DNA of 64,000 nt, taken from the NCBI GenBank assembly GCA_003118195.1, contig BEXV01000172.1, positions 317,427 through 381,426 of the forward strand, given 5' to 3'. The notes below the pieces were generated by a model, which saw nothing but the letters and a program-made list of their open reading frames with translations, was not told where the DNA came from and searched no databases. Origin of the DNA: Hemicentrotus pulcherrimus (Eukaryota > Echinodermata > Echinoidea > Camarodonta > Strongylocentrotidae). Made by a program: the position numbers and the translations under genes. The number at the start of each line of letters is the position of its first letter. The stretch's first letter is position 1. Shown in pieces: positions 51,121 to 62,743 of the stretch.

Positions 51121-54100
51121 TTACGATTCCTTTCAACAGGCACGGCAAACCATCATACAAGGTTTGCTCCTGTTAGCTTTACAGCCCAAACCCCTTTCTA
51201 TATCTCTCCCCCTTTCTCTTTCTCTCTTCCCCCAATATTCGTTTGCTTAATTTTTCCCAGTTTATCTGGAACAAACATTCAAAACCATTCAATTACTCTA
51301 CTCCAGTTTTTACAACTGTAATAGTCTCCCATCTTGTTAGAAACGGATGGCAAATATTCAAGGAAAATGTCCAAATATAAACGTTGAGCCATCTCACTTA
51401 TTTTAACATAATTATGTCAAGTGTTTCTAATTTCCCAATATGATGCATTAATAGAGAAATATAGAATATAACCTACTTTATATAATTTAGCAAAATCAAA
51501 GTTAAACAAAAGATACATGACATTAAAAAAAATCGACTGACACAATTTAGGAGAAAAAAAAAGTTTTATCAGGAATGACCCCAAACCAGCAACATTGCCC
51601 ACACCTACGTGATTTTGATCCTGTGATGGTCATTTTCCATAATTACTAGTTAACCTCTAATAAGAAATGATTTCATATCAATACTAAAGTCATTATGATA
51701 CGATTTTACCTTAATGCATGTTGCTTCATAAGTACTGACTAGGTTGACAAAAATTGTGAACGGGNCTTTACAAAACTGAAAAGGAAAAATTGGGTTAAAT
51801 CATTAATTCATTTATCAATTTAAAAAGTCATATTTTGTCGTTTTTATGCCTCACGGTTGATATTGTTATACCCAAGCGTTTGTCTTTGTCTTCATACTTG
51901 TTCTCAGATGTTTGTTCTCAGATTTTTGAAAGTAATATTGACTGGAAATCTAAATACACTACGGGCGACTTTTATTTGGATTAGTTTGAATCACCATGCT
52001 ATTTTTTAAAAGTAAATTACACATAGAAAGGTTTTCGCTCTGTACCCGTTTTCTCTCCAAATCATTCAATAAGCCTTTTCTCAATATTGCCGATGATAAT
52101 TACTCAAATAATAAAACTTATCTTCTCCTAAAATCGTAGAGACACAACTCAAATCATCGCCAGTTGATTGGTCATACATGTACCTGTAACATTTATAAGT
52201 GTACAGTACTTGCAATTGCTGAAATGATTGGTCACATTCGATGTGGGGTTTTATTTAATGAAATAATTATTTCTTCAAGACTGTAATATCGTGAAACTGC
52301 TGACACGTAATGTGTTAGAATGCAGCAAACAAGTGCTGTTGTTGTATCAACTTTCATACAAAATTAAAATATCAAAATCTTTTATTTCATTATCCTGAAA
52401 GTCAACCTATACATGTCCATATAAGAGCAATGGAATTATGAGGAATACCATTACTTGGGGTATACACACTTATTATGTCATGGGTCAAAATGAACATTTA
52501 ATCTAGTTGTTGATATTCACAGGAAAATATTACTTAAGAAAACAAACTATTCCATTTAGTGGTTGCAATCTCTAAAATGCCTGGTATGACGTTAATTTAG
52601 TTTTTTTTAATTTCTGACTACTTCCTTACTTCATTATATACGTGCATAGTTCAAATTTTTGTATTTCAAGATCCTTTTGTCTGCGTTGATTAGGCAGATT
52701 GTTTCAATTTATTATGCATAATAAACTACCACTATATCAATTATATTTTATTTCATTTAGTATACATTTACATCATTTTTCGTAATCTATTATTCGATAA
52801 TATTATGACTGGTTGTTAATACCTTAAAACCGTGCTTACTTCCATTGGTGTATTGTGGGTGGTACGCGTTATTAAAAGAAATGTCTTTCAAGTGCCTTTA
52901 CTGAAGATAGGTATTTTGTCTCGTCGATGTCTTGTGTACATCAAATTCTAATAAAACATTGCAGTTATCGTAGAAGTTACCATTACCATAGCAGGAAGAC
53001 ATAGTGGTTCCTTTTTGTGTATGCTGATACGTTTCATATCAACTGCTTATGGTTATCATTTCTATGTTTTGCTATCTCGTTTAGTGTTTCCCTCTCTGAT
53101 TGCAGGCTGTTATGTTTGTCTTATTTTAATTTATTGGCAAAATTAGTGTGCATTTTAAATGCAATTACTGAACATGGTCTGACATTAACAATAGTTCAAA
53201 GGGGCGACCTGAATAATATTGATACATAAGTTGCTCTTCTATCATAATCAATTTCATCGAACCATTACCTTCTCATATTCTTCTGTGTGTCTCTCTATCT
53301 CCATCTCTCTTTATCTATCGTTCGTCTTATCATTCGCTGTCTCTTTTGTACCCTATTACCCCCAGTTCCCTCTTTCTAGTTTAGAATAGATTAAGGGTAT
53401 TTCGTATGAATAATTTCTTCTGTTGATAACCACTTTTCTTTCCATTCATTATATTTTCCTTGGGCCTATAGTTATTCCTTGTACCTTCTCCTTCTTTCCC
53501 CTTCAGACTTTTCGCTCACTTTTTTGCTTCCCTTTAGTGCACAATGCTTCAACTTTTTTTGATTATTCACACCCAACCTCGAAATGAATGTTATTTGTCA
53601 TTCAAGCTCAGTCGCTCCATTCTCTTTCTCTTCCCTCTCTGTCTATCTCGCTCCCTCTGCCTATGTCTCCCATTCTTTCAAAAGAATAAAAAGCAGGGTT
53701 CTTTTCATCCCCGAACCTGCTTGATATGCATCGCCCAAGCTGCCCGGTCCGTAATGTAAATTTGCTCAGTTCTACCAGGCCTGATAGCAGCTACCACGTT
53801 AAAGTGCCACTCAGAAACATTTCACAAGGAAATGAGACAAGGTCTGGTCTTACAAAGGGCCTTCAGATCCACCCTTCTTTTTTTTTTTTTGCTTCCCCCT
53901 TTCCTTTCCCTCTCATCAAACTCCCACCTGACAGGAAAGTTCAACTCACCTATTCATCAGTGCACCTCCCTCCAAAGAAGAGAAACCCTCATTCTCAAGT
54001 TCAGCGGTGATAAAAATGAAAATGGTTCGAGTGACAAGGTGAGGGGGGGGGGGCTCTTTTAACGAGATACGAAGGTCACATGTCATGGTGCTACTTTAAA

Positions 54101-54220
54101 ACGTGGGCCTATATGGTGTGGGCACCCTACAGGCATGTCATTCAAGCAGTAAACACAAAACACGAATCAATCATAAGTATTATTGCATAATGCTCAATGA
54201 ATAATGGTTAGCCTCAATGC
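51121..54220. other. Intergenic, AT-rich
   Basis: No gene. It contains an N at 51765, two identical inverted CCAAT motifs 60 bp apart (52165-52174 and 52225-52234), pyrimidine-rich DNA at 53270-53680, a T-run near 53877-53890 and an 11-G run at 54043-54053. Confidence 0.55.
52165..52234 (-). promoter_or_regulatory. Pair of identical inverted CCAAT motifs
   Basis: TGATTGGTCA occurs exactly at 52165-52174 and 52225-52234, a 60-bp separation; its complement contains the NF-Y core CCAAT. A reverse-complement copy (TGACCAATCA) also occurs near 504-513. The spacing and the shared flanks beyond the core make chance less likely, but function is unproven. Confidence 0.25.
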
Positions 54221-54298
54221 CCCCCCCCAAAAAAAAAAAACAAAACAAAACAAAACAAAAAACAAAATCAACAAAATCAACAAAATCAACAACAAAAA
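54219..54298. repeat. C(n)A(n), (CAAAA)n and 9-bp AAAATCAAC repeat
   Basis: A run of C, then a run of A, then CAAAA pentamers, then three tandem AAAATCAAC-type nonamers. Simple-sequence DNA built by slippage. Confidence 0.9.
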
Positions 54299-55245
54299 TC
54301 ATCACATTTTGATTATCATATTCCATAAGACATAATATGTCATGACGTTCTTTAGACATAATAGTTGCTATAATTGCAAACTATCGGCCATTTCTTTCAA
54401 GTGCAGTTGCAACATCCATCATCATGTCCCCAGGCTCCAAGTAAACCCTTAAAAAAAACTAGATATCAGCGATAAAACAGTAAATTCGTCTTTCAACAAG
54501 CATCCATGTACGATTGATAGGATTTGGCAACGAACGAACAACTTGCAATATATGCATTACATGATAACTATCAAACAATTTGAATACTTATTTCTTCACA
54601 TCCACAGCTTGATTAGATCTTCAGTTCCTCAATCACTGTAACCTTTGATAAGATAGTGTTTTGAATCGCGTGGAAATAAATTCGTTTCAGGTTCCGCTTA
54701 TCAGCCTAACGCCGAAAGAAAAATGTGATGATGGTAGATAACGTTTTCGTCCTCAATTTTATAATTTAGTTTATTTCATTCTTTTTCCCCTTCATTCTGA
54801 GGCATACATCTGTCAGAGTCAGTCTGCTTGGACTGCTGCTTATGTTTGGGAATATATTCTGCTTTTCATTATTAAAGTCAGTCAGTCACTCAATAGTGTC
54901 TGACAGTGAAGTCTAGAAAGCAAACGGGTTTCCTTGCATATTTTAAATATTAAGACACTGTTAACGTTTAAGTTTCACAGATAGGATATACGTGACATAT
55001 TCATAATTCCTGCAAAGTTATACAGAATTCGATGTTTGCTGCAACCGGGACAAAGTAACTTTATGGACTCTTTTATATTATACAATACCTTCATCGCATG
55101 ACTTGCTATGCTCTCCATTGAGCCTACCGCTTTCTGGGGGAGTAGTAAGAAGTCTAGAAGTATTCAGTCTCCTCAAAGAAAGTCAGGGATTCTTTTATCG
55201 TTTCATCACAACCTTCGATTATCTCTAGGCTGGAGTCGTGAAGCG

Positions 55246-55259
55246 GTTACCATGACAAC
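55246..55259. promoter_or_regulatory. RFX X-box motif
   Basis: GTTACCATGACAAC matches the consensus GTHNYYATRRNAAC at every position. X-boxes bind RFX factors and are common near ciliary gene promoters. The surrounding 55220-55300 sequence is GC-richer and unique. No transcription start is identified. Confidence 0.35.
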
Positions 55260-57306
55260 GGCCTCCGTTGGTGGAAGATGAGCTGGGCATCTTCTATTTT
55301 ATTCGATGGGTAAACATTCTAGGTTGGGTAAAACGTTGGCCCGTATATACCAACAAAAGTGAGCCATTTTGGACTATACGTTTTTCCCGTGTATGGTGAA
55401 TATCATACTCCTTACATGGAACCTATTTTGTTTTAAAAGGCTTCGCACCTTCTTTCTTTAATTTTGTCGTGTTATCCACATTTCTGACCATCTTTTGCTC
55501 CGTCAATTGCGTATCTAGCAAAGATTGAAGCTTATGTACACCCACCCCATCGGTCTGTTTAAAAACCAAATGGAGGGGGGAGGGGTCAATTTACATATTG
55601 TCTACACACAGGGATGCCAGATAAACAATTGTATTAAATGTAGTCTGCTACAAAATGAGATGCTTGAATAATTATGAATATCTTGCTCCTAATTTGTGTC
55701 CCTCTATTTCTCTATCTTACTCGTCATACATTTGCAACCTCGACATCCCCCCTCCTCTCTCTCTCTGTCTTTATCCCTCTCTCCCCCTCCCCTCTGTTTA
55801 TATCATTCAGATATTACCTTGCTACGTGTGTATTTTTGCATTTAGACCCCGTTCTTTTCTCCCCTCTATCTCTCTGTCTATTCCTGTGTATTTCTTGAAC
55901 CGTCTCTTTCCCTCCCTGACTCTCTGTCCTCTTCTCCTTCGTTCTGAACTTAAACCATTAACTCTTTTCCTTTCATATTATGTTCGTTATCTATCCACCC
56001 ATCTCCTATCCCATCCCTCCCATCACGTCCAGCTCCCAATCCTCTGCCTCCCCGCCTCGCTCCTCCCAACAACACATCCGAGACTTCCCCAAACACTTCT
56101 CGTTTCCGGCTTCTCGTGCCCCGCGAGACGAGAGAATGGCCCTACCAACCTGGTTGACCTCGCCAAAGTTACCATCCCAGCTTCCGGTTTAACCCTCCTA
56201 GGAACTCACATGGATCCAGGATCATCCTAGCTTATAATTAGCATAATTATTCAACTTTTCATCCTACCGACCCTACACAAGAGGTATACGTACAGGATTA
56301 TAATGCAGCAAGAAGCTAAGCTGACCAAAAGTACATGGTCATGCTTTACGCAAAATCCGGGTACAAGTCGGATGCACTCTTTTCAGATCATGCAGTGCTA
56401 GTCATAACTTATATTTTAAAGGTTATCTTGATGGTGGATTTTCCTGTTTTCCGATAAAATGGGTGTAAACATGTAATTTTCTTCTAAATTCCTTTTGTTG
56501 AAAATATATATTTCTATATTTACTGCTAGTATTTATTTACCAAGTCAAAATCTGAGTAAGCAATGATAATGAGTGCTTTATCAAATATAAATAGATATAG
56601 TGATAATGTAAATTTATTCAAGTTAATGGTTTATTTGTAGTTTAATAATAGTTATCTTCATTCATTAAATAAGTTTCGAGTGAAATGGTTTGTATGCATT
56701 CAATTTGCATTGTAAAAAAAGGTCTCTATGCCTCTAAATATGTGTAATCCAGTATAATTTAAAGCTGCGGTATTTCTAAAATTCGACATTTCCTATATTT
56801 ATACGTGGTACGTTCTGTTTAGAATAGTTTATGTACCTCATTGTTTCATTCTCTCGTTTTTAAAGTCCATCAAATTTAATTGAGTGACTTGGTTGTTTTT
56901 CCCCTCTTTTCAATAACATTTATTTTCTCTTATTATTTCACAACGTAATACTTTGGATCTGTTCACTGCTTACCATATCAACAAAATAATACAGATAATC
57001 ACTGTGGTCGTATCTATAGGTGGTGACTACAGGAAAGTTGACCAACTATTAAGCTTTCCAATGGGATCAAAATATTAAAAGGAACCTTCTACAGTGAGAG
57101 TCAGTTTTCTGGAAGAGAAGACGATTGTAAACACTAACATACAAATAAAGGCCTTGAATACTGAAGACAGTTTATAATTTTGTCACTATTGACCATACGT
57201 CCAAGACTTAGTGGTGACGAATAAAGCCAAGGTTTGCTGTCAAGGTTTAGGGTACTTGACCCAAGGAAGTGGTTTGGTTTCTTCTGACAAACAAAGGCTG
57301 AAGTTG

Positions 57307-57328
57307 ACTCTTCTCTTCTCTTCTCTTC
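57307..57328. repeat. (CTCTT)n microsatellite
   Basis: Four tandem CTCTT pentamers. Confidence 0.85.
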
Positions 57329-58461
57329 GTGTTTATATGAGACAATGACTTGATCATACATGGAAGGTTGTTGGTTGCTGCGCAAACGCTCATGTGGCCG
57401 AAGAACGCAGACGACCCAAAAAAGTAAACATATTAATCGCGCCAAGAACAAAGTGACGTCACAACATCAGAAGGTCATCGACATCTCGTTGATCAAAGGT
57501 AGTCATTTTGGGGTTCACAGGCCAACCACGTATAGGACCCTTTTGTTTAGGGATCTTCCGTCATGTTTAACGATATTATGATGCTTTCTGGGAAAACGTT
57601 CCCATATAGGAAGCAATAAGTGTTTACACTCGATGTAGGATAATCATGATGGCTCGGTGTTTAAATCTTTTAATAACCATCATTGCTGTTGTTTGTAGGT
57701 AAACTTTACAAGGGGGATTTCTGAAGATTATATGCTGTGACAATTGAAACACATATCTTTGTATGGTGAAAACAGCAATCACAGACCAAAAGGCCAGGAT
57801 GGTAAAACTCAGTCTTAATGTTTGAATGTGTGGATAGTCGTGATAATAATTGTGCAAACTGGCAAACTAGTGGATTAGAATAAGCACACCAGTCATGTCA
57901 ACAAGTGAACACACGTATCGGAGTATGCTTTACTGTGATACTATCATATTTTTATAAAATCTTCGTTAATTTTGTAGTGTAGTTCTTTGAACTAAAATGA
58001 ACAGATGCCGACATGCAGTAGGCCTATATAAAAACGTACATTTCGTCGTATTTCTATGTGAGGAAACAGTTAACCATGTGTTGCCTTATTATAGGTACTA
58101 CCAAATCAAATCAAATAAAAACATTCGAATTATTATTCGCCAGAACCCAGTTTATACAATGATCTCGGTATTTCGATGCTTTAAGATTGTAGACAGGATA
58201 ATGAGCTCGTCATCAACCTTCCAAGAACTTCATTATCATTTGGCGACTTAGCCTCGTTTTAATCTTATCTTTCAGTTAAACTGTTTCTTCGAATTAGTAT
58301 TAACATAAAATCTCAATTTCGCGTTTCACATTGAAGTCAACAGCCTTCTATCAAATTTCATTTCCAACTCTACCATCGTGTAAATTTATTACCGTAAATA
58401 TAATTACTGGAGTATCGTAGAAGAAACTACGAAGGAGGTAGAGGAATAACAGGGAAAATCC

Positions 58462-58472
58462 AAAATGGCGGC
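58462..58472 (+). promoter_or_regulatory. YY1-like motif
   Basis: AAAATGGCGGC is one base from the strong YY1 site AAGATGGCGGC. It is followed by TTAGCAAC, an RFX half-site-like sequence, and 60 bp later by a perfect 10-bp inverted repeat. Motif-level evidence only. Confidence 0.25.
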
Positions 58473-58535
58473 TTAGCAACGGTCGATGGCGATATCTACG
58501 TGGCCTTCGAACCCGAATAGCATGCCATTGTGGGA

Positions 58536-58558
58536 GTCTAGTTAATGTTTAACTAGAC
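58536..58558. repeat. Perfect inverted repeat, 10-bp stem, 3-nt loop
   Basis: GTCTAGTTAA (58536-58545) and TTAACTAGAC (58549-58558) around TGT. It could be a cruciform, a palindromic binding site or an RNA hairpin. Confidence 0.6.
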
Positions 58559-61500
58559 GGGGAATGGTTAGAAGCGTATGGGCCTCAATGACTAACATGG
58601 TATAGGACATATTAATCTCTGTCAGACTATGCAGTGACGATGCAAATTATGAAGGAAGAGAGATATGGAAGGAATTAAGGGGAAAGAAGCGGGAACGTAT
58701 ATGCTCACAAAATTGCAGAATTATTGTTGTGTGGCGGGCATGTATGCATAGACATTAGAATTAAACAAAAAATGTGAAGAAACAACCCAAATTGGTTTCA
58801 GACTCATTTGCCTTATTTTGTTTTACAAATAACCATTGTTAGATTTTTAATTTACATTACAATTTATTTAGATAATTGTGCTTGAGAAGAGGCAGAAAAT
58901 TTAAAATATGAAGGGAAATATAATATGAAAGTTTCATTTAAGATTATGTTTTTCTGATAATGTAAAGAGATATATTAGGTCGCTATATACATCTAATTTC
59001 TTTGGAAAAGCATTAACTTCTCAAGCTTTTGAGCAAAAATTTATATAGGTAAATTTGATTTTGTTTTGAATAATTGCATCATGTGACGGATTTATTCAGT
59101 AACCCAGATAATCTGTAGCAGAAACTTCACTAACGAATTATGTATTGCTCACAACCAGACGTCATGGTGGAACTCATTCGCATTTCATTGCAATTAGAAA
59201 GAAGTTGATTCCTCTCCTTTTAAAACGGATTTACATTAACAGTGCTCATTATCTATTGGCTCTTTACCCTGGCCTAGAGATAAACCCATGACATGCATAA
59301 TGCAGAAATGTTCATGCAGTTCTTATTATGTATTTTTCTCTATATTGTAGTTTGTTATCTTAAATGTAAGATAACCACATAGAGTTTGTTACCCGTCATC
59401 CCTGCAATGGACCCCTTTGAATATCCCTTAGATGATTTCCGTGTAGTGGTTGGTTATGACAGAGGTAGGGTAGATCGACGTGTCTCTTGGTGAAGTGCAT
59501 CGTATATTGCAGGGATAGTTCATGAGAAAATGCAATGTCCAAGAAGATTGCGTGTCAACCAGATCTAAATCGCTCTTTATCCTTATAAATTTTCTAGAGG
59601 AAAATGAAATCATCTGTATTGATGAGAAAATAAGAATCATTTGGTATGGAGGGAACCTCCCCCTTCGTGCAATTCCCCTGGGGCATGTGTGCTGAGAGGA
59701 GAACTATAGGAACATGCTTGCAATGAATACTCTGACCGGAATCTTCAGAAGAACTCTGATGTCTTGTCAGAATAAGAGACCCTTACATCAATCAAAATCC
59801 CGTTTTTGTACGATCAAGAAGAAATACAAATCTTATTCTCAAATGGAGAGGAGGGAATAAAATCATTTTTGGTCTTCCCAAGACGATATTAGAAGCACAA
59901 ACAAGATGGAATCAACTTAAACTTGAAAACACTGACCTTGGGAGGTCGACATGAAAGTCGATTGTTTGGTCACGAGGACCCACACACACCCAAAAATAGT
60001 TTGCACTCGAACGTGTCTTCCCAACACTTCTACCTCAGTACACAAGAAAAGAAAGAAAAAAAAAAACTTTAATATGTTGTAGAAGCATGACAGCCGTCAA
60101 TGGCGTTTTTAAATTGAAATGCTGTTCTCGACTTAACAAGTTTTCGGACCGGTTTTTGTCCCGCACACGATTGAGCATACGCCTTCTATTGAAGACATCA
60201 AGGTAGGGAAAGAGAAGGAATGAAATCACAGCATCTATCATAATGCAATGAATATCTGCAGCTTGTCAAAACAAATTACTCCTCAGCTAAGCAAATCTTT
60301 CCTTTGAATAAGAGAATGTTTGCTTCAAAAGATTAATAAATATATTTCCATTATTCGCCGATATGTATTTGATATGATTTCGACCCTGTCCCGCCGAATT
60401 TTAGGGAAAAAAGGACATGGAGCAATCTTCAGTACCTGCAAAAATCTAAAAAAAAGTGAAGGTCGTTTTTCTTTTTATATATATATTTTGGGGTGGTAAC
60501 GTAGAGAAATAAGAATAATTGCATCCACACCCATCTCTGGGATAATAATAATAATAAACAATATTCATTAGACGCTAAGCAATAATTAAAATATGAGATA
60601 GCCTGCTTTACAATATGATTCAAAACGTATGAAATGCACCGTGAAATTAACGGGGGGNGGGGGGGTCAGTGAAATAATTTCCAATCCACTTAAGAAAAGC
60701 ATAGAGACAAACATTATCGCATTGCACAAACTTAATATTATTAGTAGCATTACTTATTATGTCTATTAAAGATACAACATGAGCTGCCAATTCTACTTCT
60801 GCATTATCCAAAATTACAGAGTACTCATAAGAGGTTTTCATTAAATTCGTAAAAGACCTATATTGTTTTGTTTTTTAATTCTCAAATTTTCCTACTGATC
60901 CTAGCCGCACATTGGATGCTAAAGTTGTATAGTTCTTGCTACTTAACTTTGGTGTATAATCCATAGTTAGTATTAAATTTTACGACCAAGTTTAGAGGAT
61001 TAATCCTTCTGAGATTACGGCCAAGAATTTATTCACCTTTTGTAAGAACAAAAGTAATAAACCTGGCTCACTAATGCACGGACAATGTAGGTAATATGTT
61101 TAAGATTTGTTATCTTCAATCAAGTCAGTAGTTATCTGACCGTTGAAGCTAATTTTGAGGAGACGATTTTAGTCCGCAATTTTGGTAATCCCATACTTGA
61201 CTACTAATCGTGTACTTTAGAATCTTGAATGCCTCTTTGTAATTATTCATGCAGCAGGACAAACATTATCCAACATTTGATCTGTCTGAAGTTTTATGTA
61301 ACCAATAACAGGTAGTTATTAGTGACCCGATTGTTGTCCACCGCAAACATTAAACGAAACTACTGAACATGATAATAAACAAGAGGTTTACCCTGTTGTT
61401 TATCATTTCATGTCACTGTGAAAAGAAATAAAAACATGATTTCAATCACTGTTTTCTCACAAGATGTGATTATCTTGAGCCAATGATGAGTATGGGTCGA

Positions 61501-62718
61501 TAAGATCTTATTCATCGTGAATCTGTGATTACATAAAAAGTTGTGAGGATTGTGAAGATTGAAATGTGTTTTTTTTCCGCCGAGTAGAATAGGCTTTTCC
61601 GTTAGGTTCATTCAGAGCGTCAGGAACGTCAAGGCGTAGCGGACATAATTAAGCGCCATATACAAGAAGCGACAATCATGATATTAATTCAAAAATATAT
61701 TTCGATCTGACATTTTAAAAAATACTTCAAATGAATGTTTAGCAACGCAAAAAGTATTGTATCGTACATTTGACGTATCAAACATCGGCATCTTTATCAA
61801 AGGGCCAAAACAATTTTGACATTCTGTAGGAGTTTGATAATCAGCTCCTAATGACCATGTCCGTCCTTGACAACCTGACCATGATCAGTTGACCAGTTGA
61901 TACATCGATGACCACCATGGTCATGTATTTTCTCAAAGTGAAATACGATGGTTTGAAAAAAATGTATTTCACTATGTTTTTCTTTTTAGTTTCCAGTCAA
62001 AATCTACAATGGTCAATTTCTAAGATATCACTCTAAACTCAGAACCACTAGTATATGTTTAGAAAGATAAACAGGACACAGGAGGGGTAACTGCTCCATG
62101 AAAATCATGAGAAGAAAAAAAATAATGTGTTTTATTTTCTTACTTCCCGTAAATTATTGTCGTGAAACGAGACAGTGTTCTTAATCGAATAATTTTAATC
62201 ATGTGAATATATAATTTCATTGAGAAGTTTCAAAGATAAAAAGTTTGTAAATGAATGTAGAAAATCGAGGAAAGATTCTCCACAATATTTAGAGTTTACA
62301 AACATCTTAATATGATTGCCCCGAATCTATATCTTTTTATAAATTATTTGGGACAGAATTAAAGTGTTTTATACCTCCTCGTTGCCCCCGCCTCATTTTT
62401 AGCTCACTAATTCCACTAATTAGGGGACCTTTGTACACGAACAAACAACACTTAGGTGCGAGGAAATCTTAACCTACGCCATAGAAAAGAGCAAACACAG
62501 TACTGATTTTCAATAGAAGTGTCTGGTACAGAGCTTGGCGTGTATTCAGACTATCCGATGCAGTAAAAACTCAACGTTTTTTAAAAGCTTGACTTCAGCC
62601 CTTTATGAAATTCTACAAAAATAACATAACTACATTGCACATTGTTGAAAAACGTGAATTTTAAGATTGTATGTATGTTAAATGAACGAGTACGAACGAT
62701 AAGTGAAGGACTGCAAGC
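58559..62718. other. Intergenic, AT-rich
   Basis: No gene. It holds a hairpin at 59354-59375 (9-bp stem), a G-run interrupted by N at 60652-60665, and scattered short random frames. Confidence 0.6.
59354..59375. repeat. Perfect inverted repeat, 9-bp stem, 4-nt loop
   Basis: GTTATCTTA and TAAGATAAC around AATG. The stem contains GATAA, so it is also a palindromic pair of GATA-factor sites. Confidence 0.55.
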
Positions 62719-62743
62719 CCCCCCCCCCCCCCCCCAAAAAAAA
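62719..62743. repeat. C(17)A(8) composite microsatellite
   Basis: A run of 17 C (62719-62735) followed directly by A residues; the largest of the three C(n)A(n) sites in the window. Confidence 0.9.

Larger units (their letters stand above)
54299..58440. other. Intergenic
   Basis: Contains an RFX X-box at 55246-55259, pyrimidine-rich DNA at 55680-55960, and a (CTTCT)n stretch at about 57307-57328. The 191-residue frame at 55655-56230 is mainly translated CT-rich sequence. No gene. Confidence 0.55.

Noticed and set aside
55655..56230. 191-codon frame
   Set aside because: Mostly CT-rich low-complexity sequence; no motif, no splice context.
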